Source: Trichobilharzia szidati (taxonomy: Eukaryota; Platyhelminthes; Trematoda; Strigeidida; Schistosomatidae). Taken from it: DNA of 64,000 nt. The notes beneath the pieces are model-generated. The model was not told where the DNA came from and searched no databases. It was given only the letters and a program-made list of their open reading frames with translations. The stretch spans positions 15,174,354-15,238,353 of the forward strand of contig OX235272.1 in assembly GCA_944472155.2 (NCBI GenBank), given 5' to 3'. A program made the translations under genes and the position numbers. This document shows positions 53,901 through 64,000 of the stretch, one piece after another; the first letter of the stretch is position 1; the number at the start of each line of letters is the position of its first letter.

Positions 53901-54345
53901 CTCCGATCTGTAGGACAGCAACTTGCATTATTTTGGCAGCTCGAGAATTAAACATGAGTCTAGATACTAAATGTATAAAAAATTAGACTTTAAAAAATTT
54001 TAAAAAATAAAACAATAATGACAGTACGGTTTTAGCTTGTAAAATATAACAGTGCTTTCGCTCCTAACATCTACAAGCCTGCTCAGTTTCTTGTCAAGAT
54101 GCTATCCCATGGGCCATACACAAGTTTGCCAGACATCCTACAGGTCACCATATTCAACAGGTTCTAATCCTTCTAGCCACTTCTCTCTAAAATGTCACTT
54201 ATATACTTCACAATAATCCTTCTACCTAATTACTATTATACTCTATTTTATCTCAACTTCCTAGGACTTTAATAAAGCTGAAATTTTTTCCCTCTTCTCA
54301 TTTACACCCTTTTCTCGCGTAAAGTTCGGTTGCTCTGATGATAAA
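50905..54345 (+). mobile_element. CR1-type non-LTR retrotransposon, 5'-truncated
   Basis: An uninterrupted RT ORF followed by about 1.6 kb that I read as 3' UTR. In the UTR, 52,912-53,160 and 53,395-53,640 are related to each other (ccatatgaaaagtggccagg against accatataaaatcggtcgtg, then aacctagcaataaca against atttagcataacaag), so it contains a diverged tandem duplicate. The 3' boundary near 54,345 is a guess. No endonuclease domain remains. Confidence 0.65.
50940..52718 (+). CDS. CR1-type reverse transcriptase, 592-aa open frame
   Basis: RT of the CR1/Jockey group, the type of SR1 and related schistosome elements. RT motifs in order: SYKAGPDGIPSILLKRGGED, LSFITPRHKLGPTSNIENYR, PISITSVVSRVMEKVI, TPAQHGFLKSRSCSTCLLDY, FFDFKKAFDKVPHKRL (first catalytic Asp), GVIQGSVLGPLLFVIYINDI and PYLFVDDLK (F-V-D-D catalytic box). 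A C-terminal domain with RVRIENIQRSFTRRL and LPLNVRSCRSPTEF follows to the stop. A TAA lies directly before the ATG and nothing upstream resembles the endonuclease, so this is a 5' truncation that happens to leave the RT open. Retained integrity suggests a fairly young insertion. Confidence 0.85.
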   Translation: MQDRTGLNNNRISIPNLLLDGDPQEICQLFSSHFSSYFTNEETVVGLDVPIIPYHFLGNITFTQQKISSSIASLRTSYKAGPDGIPSILLKRGGEDIPIILLKFFNLSLNNGSYPECWKLSFITPRHKLGPTSNIENYRPISITSVVSRVMEKVIGQDIASYLHLHKLFTPAQHGFLKSRSCSTCLLDYFDDVTAKRDHGLLVTTLFFDFKKAFDKVPHKRLILKLKSYGFQDPLLSWLISFLEDRSQVVKFANSYSSPRPIRIGVIQGSVLGPLLFVIYINDICSVIKHGTPYLFVDDLKIVYSFPHSTLNERFTHIQDDLDRLHNWSTGWQLPFNSDECGALYFNNSHPNFRLHLGDSSLQTLNSIKDLGVTYSQNLTFSQYAKALVSKCQRLTGLLHRKMYTTEAKVLLYKVMVRPVIEYCTIVFGFMNGYDRVRIENIQRSFTRRLLHKHEGLTYADRCKINGLQSLWLRRLKLNLTFLFRLLHGYLKSSNPIAFNNLTIYTLRNHENTVCITRYRTKLRSRFFKIQYSALRNELPLNVRSCRSPTEFQRLLNEFLSTKELRSTYPYFTHMGCSSNFGTTDPSAIPPI

Positions 54346-57300
54346 AAACAACACTCATGTTTCAGAATAACTTTATTTTCATAGAAAACGTCATAGTTTT
54401 CCATGGTAAGACCAATGTGGTTGGCATCATACATTGCAAATGTGTGTTATCACTTCAAGTACTACATGGCTTCTTGTATTTACCTTGTAAATACACTTTT
54501 AATAATGTATTATTCATAATTGCATTCTATACCATTTTGCAGCTGCGCCAGATTTTCTTCAGTTCCTAAAATAGCGTTCAAGTATTTGAAGGCATAGCGC
54601 TCACTCAAATATATGTTGTTTATCGATTGGTCATAACTATCATCAGGAAATGGAACGAATTTCGGGTTGTCGCTCAAATTCGATGGTGACCTTCGTGAAA
54701 TATTTACAAATTAACATTTATCAGAATCTGTTCCGATTGCTTGTACTATAATTCAACAATATGAACTTTTTGAAAAAGTGATAATGTATGCTAATTAACA
54801 ATTGTAATTCGTAACATAATTGATCGTGCCTGTAAAAATGGCAGGCATTTCATGTAAACTTACCCGTTTATACGAAATATATATCATATTATATTGTGGA
54901 ACTGACTCCTAGTATGACAGTAAGAGCTGAAATTTTTGGATGCACTGAGCCACCCACAATTTTCTGAATCTTATTAACTATGGCTGACTGGTTTTTGAAA
55001 TGAGACTCTTTCAGTATTTGGCAACTTTGTCACCTTTTAACAGACGCTACTAAAAGATTTGTTCATTTTCACTCTGTCTAACTGACAGCATATCGCATTT
55101 GAAATTATAAGCTTTAGGAACAGATACCTCTAATCAGATGAACTTTTCAGTTAGATAAAGTTGGTCAGACGTAGTGCTAAGTTGGGGTAGAAATTAGATG
55201 AGTGCTATTATGAATCTTCTTTGATAATGTTTACTGTGACATATGCTTAACATACTAAAAGACATACTTCCTCGACGAAGTGAAATTAATCAGGAAGAGA
55301 GTAAGAAGTAAGCAGATCGAATCATATCTATCTATGAATCCACTGAAAACTGTGTGGAGCCACGTAGGGTGCATAGGTAGTCTAGCTAGGATCCTTAAGA
55401 ATGACTGCCTATTGTTTTATTATCTTGAGACGCTTTGGTATTGATACACAACCTAGCTGACAACCGTGTCACATCGAGGTGTTAGGTGACGCCTAGTCAC
55501 AATAAAGTCCCTTCTCTTTGACATTTTCAAAAGGAAGTGGCAATAAAATAAGCTTATTGCTGTAACTTTTATCTTCGATAACGAAATGGAATCGAAGTGC
55601 AAATGAAGATTGGCTTGCTTTTCTCTAACTGTCCTCTGATTGCTTATTATAATCGTTTTTCAAAAGAAGCTACTGCTGTAAATTGTCAGTCTGAAAGAGT
55701 GTTCTACAGGAAAATGAAAACGTGAAGCTGCACTTGGTGCCTAGTCAAGGTGTATGAACCGAATGTGTTTTAAAGATGAAATAAGACAATAGTTAACGCA
55801 ACGAATAGACCGTTGCAGATGATGTAGAATGCCGAGAATAATCCACCACACTGGGTTGAAGCCTCCATTGTCTGCACACTTCAGACAAATGTTTTCTTGA
55901 TGAAGAGGGGGCACTAGTTGCAGTAAAGTGCCAACTTCACTGTTCAGCACTAAAGGTCTAAGGTAGAGTTCGTCTTATAGCTTTTGCATATCAAAGCCTA
56001 TGGAACCAGTGTCATTTGGCATGTTGAAAGAATGTGTAACTCATATTTCTTTCCTGATGCTACACAACTCATACAACGGATCATGTGTATGAGCTTTAGT
56101 GGCGAAACTAGATGCGTTGCTTGCTAAAGGAGGCCAAAGACTATTGTGAGAGTCAGTGCTAATAGAGATTGCGCCTGAAACGCTTGTATTTGCCTTCACG
56201 TCAAATACTGCTCCGTCAGCTACTTCATCGGATCCGAAAAGGGCGAGCTATGAAATAGTGCTGGGATTCCTTCCATGATTTATGCCACCTTTAGAATCAC
56301 ATTTATTTGAGAATGGATTTATCATTTTTGAAGTTCGAAGCCGACTGCTTAAGTTAGCCGAATATTTGTGCACACTTACGATTACTGTGGTATGCTTACA
56401 TGAAGAGGTTTTTTTCTTATTTGGTTAGGGGATGTGTCTAATTTGGTGAGCGTGGTTTTAGGATGATCCTGTGTGTCCAATTATAGTTAAGGAAGATGGA
56501 AGGTGTCAACGACTGCGTAAGATATTCTGTATTCAAATGCAAGCAACTCTCGGAATACTTGTTCTGCTGAGACCAGAAGCAAATAAAAACAAGAAACTTA
56601 TGGGGGACTTAACAGTGGGCTCGGTAAAAGTACAAAATATCACAGTAAAAATCCATGTTGAGGAATGGATATTGAAACGGCACATTATAAAAATACAGTT
56701 AACGAGTTATAGAAATTGTAAGAGTTAGACTTGGCTTAACTTAGACCTAAATTAACCACTCTTACAAAAACTTCTTCACCGCTTTATGCCCTTAGTTGTA
56801 CTCTGCCTAATGCGCAAATACTAACGAACGGGATCAGGGTAAAAAGACTTGAGATGGCAAGTGTGACTGGAACAAAGTTATATTTACACAAAAGAGATAT
56901 GAAATTGGATAAAAATAGGAGGTTATACACTTATCTGCGGTCGTGACTCTTGTAGGCTTGGAGAGTGCGCTTAATGAAAGCACAACGAGAGAGCGAACCA
57001 AAAACGTACAGGAGATTTGGGTGAGGATATACGTTATCGCGTCTCAAATCTTCCGCGCTTAAGGGTTTCCTCAGCTTTGATTGGCTAGGACAGTGGCGGC
57101 CAGTTTGATATTTAATTTGTCCTAGGTAGGCGATATCGTGTGCAGGTTTGTGTGGTTGCGGCATGCGTTATTTGCAAGCATGTTTGATAAATATAAATGT
57201 AAAATTTCGGCATTCTAACGTTTTTTTACTTGTTTTGTGCATGTACAAGGCTTGGTTTATTATACACACGGTTTGTTGGCCTATCGGTTGCTGGCGACTT

Positions 57301-57419
57301 CAAGGAACCCATGAGTTCTTGGGATTTTCTCGATTTTAAGTTAAACGTGTAGCATTTTATTGATGGACATTGCTCCGTGATGTATTTCAATATTGCTTCT
57401 TCTACGGAATTATATTTAA
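54346..57419. other. Unassigned sequence
   Basis: Several short ORFs (55.7 kb minus, 56.5 kb plus, 56.9 kb minus) have no motifs, splice context or repeat match that I recognise. Confidence 0.4.
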
Positions 57420-57434
57420 ACAGTTTCCAGACAG

Positions 57435-58379
57435 ATGGATACTAATTCACAAAGCCTTTTTAGTTTATTGCAGGTAGGCAATGCTGACGTCAGTGGAATT
57501 TTCGGTGAAGTTATGCTGGGAAGGCGTTTCTGTGGCTTGGAGGAATTTGAGAATTCATTAGGGGAATTTCAAAAAGTGAGGAAGTCATTTAATGCTAACA
57601 ATGTAGTTGTCCTGCACTCACTATGTGCATATTCAAGGCAAAACAACAGGGGACGACAGATTTAAGTACGCTTACGTTGCTTTTAAATGCACTTTTGGCG
57701 TGAACTGTGGAAAAGCTGGCCTGAAATTGCGGAACAAGTCGTAAGAGGAAGTGTATTATGATATTATGTATGTTTAGGGTCTAAATGTTGCAACTGTCCG
57801 TCTGCATTTCGCGTAATTTTGCATTGTAGTGAATACATGATAACATCCCACAAAATGGTCCATAACCATTCATGCACCAGGGTGTATATGCAGAATGATT
57901 CATGATGTAGACGACTAACTTGTATGTTTACTTACACGCAAGAATTACTATGTTGCCACCTGAAGTATTCCCTATTTTATGTCTCCATTGGTAATGCATA
58001 TATTAACCTACTTTTATCTGACTGAAAATCGTAGATACTTAAATTTATATATTTCATAAGCGTTTGTCTTAACTGAAAACAGGACATAAGCATTGCCATT
58101 ATTTATCCTGTAATATTGTGTGCATAATTCTGTTTACGTTTACTGTTCCACCTCTTGTAGTTGATCATGCGTTGTCAACGATGGACATGGTCTCGCGACT
58201 CGTGCGCATCTCAAAGCATGTCAGCAATTGTGCCGCGAAATCAATGTAAGTTATACGTAGCCGATAGGAGGCTTATGAATGCGGACCTGACGAAAATTTG
58301 TGACAAATTTGGAGAGGTGGTTGCCGCAGATTACGCGGGACAAGTAATCGCACAAATGGACCATTTTCTTAATGTGTAA
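57435..58379 (+). pseudogene. FAR1/MULE-like DNA-binding gene, decayed
   Basis: The first ORF (57,435-57,665) has LGRRFCGLEEFENSLGEFQK and VRKSFNANNVVVLHSL, the F-x-S-F-E-E-F pattern that opens FAR1/WRKY-GCM1 zinc domains of Mutator-like transposases. After frame changes come RFKYAYVAFKCTFGVNCGKA and CPSAFRVILHCSEYMITSHK followed by MVHNHSC, the C...C...C...HNH zinc pattern. A later piece (58,163-58,379) reads DHALSTMDMVSRLVRISKHV and DRRLMNADLTKICDKFGEVV. AATAAA is at 58,400-58,405. Mutator-like elements (Curupira) are known in schistosomes. No catalytic transposase domain is visible, so a host gene relic is possible. Confidence 0.45.
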
Positions 58380-58440
58380 ATCAACTACTTTCGTATTCCA
58401 ATAAAAATAAACTTTTCCTATTGACATTGTTGTCTTTCTG

Positions 58441-61400
58441 TTCGTGTGTTCGCGTTGGGAGTACGGCATGCTAGACCGGTGCTCCGTAGGATATGAATTC
58501 GTTACTATACGTAAGTGCAATTCAGTAGAAACACTATCCATCGATATAAGTGGTGAATTATAAGTACTTCAGTCAACTCCAAAAATCTGCCTAAAGTAAC
58601 GCGATTACATCTCCTAGTCATAGGTAAATCTGTAGGGACTAATGACAAAAATACCTAGCTTCAGTATTTGAAAAATAAGAATAGAACTTAGGCCCTGCAG
58701 TTGAGTTCGATTTCGTATGAGGTCAAGTGTAATCAAAAGTAGTGTATCACTATTATTTCACTTAAAGCGTGATGTCAATCCATGTGACTACGGGTGTTAA
58801 CATATAGTGTAAAATGAAGTCTACACGAGACGAATAATTTAATAGGTTGAGTTGTAGCAATATTAGTAGGATTTCTCTTACGTTGAATTATGGCTACAAT
58901 TATTTTCTCAGCTCTCATTAATGGGTCAGGCCTCCATCTCGTCATAATGACAAATTTAGTTTCACTGAGATAGAATAAGAAAAGTGTGGTAAGCAGGATG
59001 TCAAATATATTTAATGAAAAACAATAAGCGAATGTCTTTACACAATCGTTTTTCGTAATGACCTCGGGGATGTGTAATTGCTGTGACCAGGTTGACTGGC
59101 CTTACCGAACATCTGCAAGTAAGTGAATAAAGTGTAATTTTTAAATCGTTGAAGTTAGAAATAAGTAATGTAAAAGTTAAACCCCTTATATTTTCCTGCC
59201 TTTGCTGAAAAAGGTTCATTCTCGTATCTCATTCTTTGGACATGACAGCATTCTTCTGTGATTTTCACTGTCACACACATGGTTCGTCTTCTAAAGTATA
59301 GCACCAAGCAAATAATAATTGAATATGTCGTATAAAAGGCTGTTTACAAGGAATGCATAACATCTCTAGAAGTAAAATAAATTATGTTATAAATTGCAAT
59401 CTGAAGTATCGTAAATTAATACATTTTCAAAAGTTTAGATTGTTCAATTATTGTACAAGCAATTACAACGGATTGTCATGAAAGTTAAACTGTAAACCCT
59501 TCACAATGAACACTGCATATATTTGGGTAAGTGCTATTCCCTCACAAAATTAAAAGGTATTTCAGGAGGAGAACAGCATCCTGAGAAACTGCAGTAATAT
59601 TTTCTAGCTGTTTGAATTTTTTTCCTCTGATGCAGTTTCTTATCAACAGTTTTCAGTTTTCATAGTGACTTTAGAGGAAACTTTATTCTATCTTCACTTT
59701 CACCAACTGTCCCTTCAAGCACAATAGCATACATTAACTACACACACTCAAGTATTGTAACGTAAACATCACAAAATCCCTACAGATAACTTGCTTAATA
59801 ATAAATGCTTTACAAACATGAGCCATAAGTGCACCTTCCATATCATTCATAGTCACAAGTAATTCATTAAGGATCACAGAATATCTTAGTGATCTGAAAA
59901 TGAAAAATTATTAAGACTGATACAGCTTGAGTAACACGTTTAGTAGTTGTAGGACACAGCTGCTAGCTACTATTCCACAGAAAGCTGATTCTAATTTGAA
60001 GCAGTCTGACATTTTAGAAGGACCATCTATACTATTCTTTTTGCCCAATTGCACAATGCTATCAACATAATCTGATGCAATGTAATGCACTCAGCAATTA
60101 CGGTCTCCCGAAATTCCATGTGACAATGTAAATTAAACTAGTATCACATCTTCAGCTGAGCGATTTTAACTAGGAACTTCATCGAAATGGATATAATCAC
60201 CAGGAAATTTGGCAGATTGTCTCATTCATCGCATGTTCTCTTCGATGTGTTATGGAATATTTCAATCATTACGCATGATGATAAAAAAGTGTTTGGCATC
60301 CTCAAAAAGTACATTTAACTTGTGTATCTGGGTTAGTTATCCTTCAAATGTCTCATGATCATAGAATAACTGCTATGAAAACGACCATTGCCTATAGTTA
60401 ATTTTAAACCTTAATATCCTCAAAAAACTAGCAATTAACAAACCTTTACGGCTCTAGAACGCAAATAATAGTCTTTCTATGCTAAATTTCTTATACACGA
60501 TGAGTTCTTTGAAGTAATACATCCTCTGGGATGTCATGACGGTTTTACCCATTAATACGAATACAGTACTGGGAAATATTGCATTTTTGACTTTTGAAGC
60601 CTGAAACCAGTCATATATAATCTATTTTCACAAAAATAAACTTTTATAACGCCTCTATAGGCCTGAACGCGACAACACATACAGCGCGCGATAATATATC
60701 ACGATAACGTTTATCCTCATCCAGAGATTCACGAATCGAAAGAGGAAGAAGTGGCAAAAGTCGGGTGAGTGAGTTCAGACAAAAGTTCAAGGGTTCAATG
60801 TACATTACAGGTTATCTCCCCTTAGAAGGTTGGTGGGAAACCAGTAAGCTTCGATATATAAAAATAGCAAGGCTTTGTATAATAACTGTGGATGGACAAG
60901 TAACTTTGAAAATAGTGATAATAAAAAAATATTGCGAAAGGGAAGAAGAAAAAGTACATGATCAGTGGAGGAAGACGGAATATAAGAAGAAATGACACTG
61001 GTGACTGGGTGCGATTTCATGCTTCTAGGCTGTTTGGCTCCTGACTTTTTATCTTTTTTTACATCATTTATTTTATCCATTTTTTGGTCTTTTTTAAGCA
61101 ATTTTTTAATAGTGTATTTTCATCTAATAATTTTTTTTAAAACGGCGTACTGTTACGGGCTTACTGATGTAGAGGTTTGATGGTATACTTCTGTAGCCCT
61201 GGTTGTCATGGCGGAAAGGTGACTCATTATGTCTAAGTTTCGTCTTAGGCTAATGCTCCACTCCTCCGCTTCAACAGAAACTAGTAGTGATACTAAAAGG
61301 CAATAAATATGCCAGCGTATTTGGAGGAACAAGGTAAAAGCAACAGAAAAAAATGGAAAAAAAGAGGTTAAGATTTCAAAATCAGCATAGGGTGTTACAA

Positions 61401-62095
61401 AATCTTAAGCGGAATAAATGCGAGGGAAACTAGTGTAACACGGAAGTGATACGTCAAATTGAAATAAAACAAGGGAAATTGCTGACGCTGTGAAAACTTA
61501 TGCAAGGTACAGAGAAGTGTGTGTATAACCAATAGCTATGAGTAGGACCAATCACCATTTTAAAAAAATGTTGCGAGCTGTACAATTAAAGTGATGCAAA
61601 GTAATTACAAGTACGGGTCACAAAATAAATGTCAGCATGGCACAACCCGAGTGAACATAGTAAAGTCTGTAACAAAAATAGATTGAGCGGATTAAAACGT
61701 ACAGCATAGAAGTGACTTATTTATGTGCAAAAATATTTAACGGTCCGTTTAACTATACAGTGAAAGTTTTTGTTTTTACATTTTATTATAATTTTATTTA
61801 CTTCATTTTATTATTTTTTTATCTGGTCTATATTTTGTTCGTTCGGTTTGTAATTCCACAAGTGTTAGGAGCCACCATACGACAATGGAGTGGACTGGTC
61901 TAGCTGGCGGTTCGAGTGCAACGCCAAAAATAAAATGTTAGAACACTCTGTAACGAAAAAGAAATCTAACGGGATTAGTAACTGAAAAAGTGGCTACTTC
62001 CCACAAACGAAACCCAAAAGAGTAAATATCATGAAAAATGAATGTAACCTGAGAAAAGACATGAGAGTATGAACTACTCTTGCAATTAAAAGCGT
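58441..62095. other. Unassigned sequence
   Basis: No gene, splice-bounded exon or known repeat that I can support in about 3.6 kb. ORFs near 59.0, 60.8 and 61.7 kb are low-complexity or featureless. An LTR of the neighbouring gypsy remnant could lie near its left end, but I cannot delimit one. Confidence 0.45.
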
Positions 62096-63307
62096 TTAGT
62101 TAACAAATTCACAGTATCGCTTAGGCCAGTGTACACGCCGACCAGCGCGTGTAACCGGTGCTTTACTTGTCGCATCCGGAGAACTGCTAGGTTTAGTTGG
62201 ATGTTCAACAACAGAACCTGGCTGGTTTGTGGGTGCAGACGTAGTTGCTGGTTGTGTAGGCGTGAGGGGTAAAGAGTCTTCGACGTAAGCTGCCTTACGT
62301 CTGTCGACACTTACGGTGTCCTGATGGCCAGATCGATCAATAACGAAAAATTTTTCCTTCCGACTAAGGACCTTGAAAAGTCCGTCATTTGGGGGTTGTA
62401 AGAGCTTACGCACGGCGTCATGACTCACGAAAACATGAATACAATCATCAAGTCGATTATCGACATGTACTTTCCGGTTTTGAATGCGTCGGATTTGCTG
62501 CATAAAGCATTAAAGCCTCTGGGCGTGACAGGTGATATCAGGGAAATTTTACTCGAAAGTGTCAGGGGCGATAAGCTCACCTGGTAAACGAAGCTTAGTG
62601 CCATACACCATTTCGGCTGGGGAGCACTGTATATCCACTTTGAGTGTGGCACGGATGCTAAGCAGGACCAATGGCAGAGAATCTGTCTATCTACTGTTGT
62701 CAACTGTCATCAACGCGGCTTTTAGTTGGCGGTGGAAACGCTCCACTAGCCCATTTGCCACGGGATGATACGCGGTTGTCCGGATACGCTTGCATCACAG
62801 CATCTCTAAGAGTTTCTTGAAGCTTGTGGATTCAAATTGTTGACCTCGGTCGGTAGTGACAGTGGCAGGACTTCCGAAATGGGCAAACCAGCCTTCCATG
62901 AACGTACGGCAGATGGTTTGGGCCGTTACATCTGGTATCGGAATGGCTTCTGGTCAACGCGTGAAGTGATCCACACACGTGAGTATATACGAGCAACCAT
63001 TTGAAAGGGGTAGGAGACCCACGATATCCAAGTGTATATGGGGGAAACGAGCATCTGGGGTTGCGGAAGTACCCAAGGGTGTGATGTTATGCTTGGTTAC
63101 TATGGCACGTTAGCATTTAAAAAAAGCACGTGGACACTGACTCAAATCGTGGCTGATACCAGGCCACAAGAATCTGGCCGATATCAACTTGTCCTTTGCT
63201 CGAAAACCCAGGATGGAAGAGGTCGTGTAAGCACTCAAAAACGCTGCGACGAAAAGGCCTAGAGACAATCGATCGAGGAGTGCCTGTTGACATATCACCC
63301 AGTACAT
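62096..63307 (-). pseudogene. Ty3/gypsy integrase remnant
   Basis: On the minus strand, over several frames: an N-terminal zinc-binding-like part (RFLWPGI...CPRAFFKC), the integrase core with HLDIVG (first Asp), VTTDRGQQF (second Asp) and HPVANGLVERFHR (Glu), then QCSPAEMVYGTKLRLPGEL and a C-terminal tail ending GRRVHWPKRYCEFVN and TAA at 62,096. Gag, protease, RT and RNase H are absent. The order and the C-terminal tail fit the gypsy-like elements of schistosomes such as Boudicca. Stops and at least two frame changes show it is dead. Confidence 0.75.
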
Positions 63308-63378
63308 AAAATTGTTCCAGTCATACTTGCCATCTCAAGTCTTTTTACCCTGATCCCGTTCGTTAATATTTGCGCATT

Positions 63379-63790
63379 AATAATAATGATAGTAATAATA
63401 ATAATTAACAGTATATTCTCATTTTTGTACATGAGGGACGCCAGTTTACAGGCAACATCAATTCGATAAATTACACATACGATTAGTATGTATAGTTAGT
63501 AATGATAATATAACAAGGTACATATTTATTCCTACAAATGTAGGACACACAAGTTGTATGGGCATGGATAAGTATTATTTAAGTGACATATTTAAATTAC
63601 ATGATTTACGGTTAAATAACATGGTTGCTGTCATTTTATCTTTAGTTTGTGGGAAAAATCGGATAACTGATGATTCAATGGAACACATCAAGAAATATAG
63701 AGATATTGACTTCGCATTAACAAAAAAAAACAAGTATGCGTTGGATGGATTACAGATACTTGGGAAAATAAATAAAGCTTGAAGTCAATT
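63379..63790 (-). mobile_element. Non-LTR element 3' end with TTA-rich tail
   Basis: Second copy of the unit at 50,322-50,690: acatgagggacgccagttta, caggcaacatcaattcg, ttggatggattacagatac, aaataaagcttgaagt. Minus-strand orientation judged from the A/T-rich terminus on the left. A short plus-strand ORF at 63,558-63,782 is incidental. Confidence 0.6.
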
Positions 63791-63799
63791 CCCTCAAGA

Positions 63800-63905
63800 A
63801 ACAATAAAATGCGTCTTACAATAATATATTCCCACTTTATGCACATGAGGGACTCCTGTTGACAGGCATCATCAATAGGATAATAATGCACACATGGAGT
63901 AAACA
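63800..63905 (-). mobile_element. Non-LTR element 3' end, further partial copy
   Basis: gcacatgagggactcctgtt, gacaggcatcatcaatagg repeat the terminal block of the preceding copy. Adjacent and in the same orientation. Confidence 0.5.
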
Positions 63906-64000
63906 TGTTTAAAATTTTTCACTAACACAAGATATATATATATACAAGAAAGGTAATGGAATATTGACCGTAAATACACTCTGCATAAGTTAAAACAGTT

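Overview
The window looks like nuclear DNA of a blood fluke (genus Schistosoma or a close relative). The evidence is its repeat set. It holds tRNA-headed SINEs carrying hammerhead ribozymes (the SM-alpha type first known from S. mansoni), RTE- and CR1-clade non-LTR retrotransposons, Penelope-like elements with GIY-YIG endonucleases, a Merlin transposon and a Ty3/gypsy integrase, all packed into very long introns. No bacterial operons, CRISPR arrays, rRNA genes or convincing functional tRNA genes are visible. Species cannot be fixed from the sequence alone.

One host gene dominates. Thirteen small minus-strand exons between 47,169 and 202 have consensus GT/AG borders and mutually compatible phases. 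Joined in order they give one open frame of about 726 codons that continues past both ends of what I can see. Exons at 36.5-36.9 kb carry the block typical of claspin (ETQRLVRE ... LP.HRP ... FRQ). The order of the other blocks also matches claspin: acidic N-terminal part, F-x-x-L/I-acidic patch, LLARLKKHL, basic coiled coil, long acidic run, then a DNLTLLSG sequence resembling the start of a Chk1-binding motif. Claspin is the adaptor that lets ATR activate Chk1 and also supports replication forks. The first coding exon and promoter were not found, and the last exons lie left of position 1. Exons at 45.2 and 41.4 kb are a recent tandem duplicate.

Layout, left to right. 0-4.6 kb: last visible claspin exon, RTE tail, a cluster of hammerhead SINEs and a Penelope endonuclease tail. 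5.36-6.53 kb: a nearly complete Merlin transposon with TIRs and target duplication. 6.5-10.7 kb: RTE fragments, one with an endonuclease domain fused to its 3' end by deletion. 10.9-11.4 kb: claspin exon and an inverted SINE pair. 12.1-16.3 kb: a near full-length RTE element with 5' UTR monomers. 16.3-24.9 kb: Penelope-like elements, RTE tails, two claspin exons and a Penelope insertion with a clear 13-bp target duplication. 25-34.6 kb: SM-alpha and other SINEs, RTE copies, two exons. 34.7-37.1 kb: four claspin exons. 37.3-47.2 kb: RTE copies, SM-alpha and the three repeated N-terminal exons. 50.9-52.7 kb: a CR1-type element with an uninterrupted 592-aa reverse transcriptase ORF. 57.4-58.4 kb: a decayed FAR1/MULE-like DNA-binding gene. 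62.1-63.3 kb: a gypsy integrase remnant. The rest, especially 54-57 and 58.5-62 kb, holds nothing I can name.

The mobile elements do not act with the host gene. They explain why its introns are so long and supply most of the ORFs. The clearest observations are the claspin exon duplication, the Penelope insertion 48 bp from a splice acceptor, a three-part SINE built from a tRNA head plus both ends of an RTE element, a series of decayed hammerheads, and two RTE copies sharing the same frameshifts at the catalytic box.
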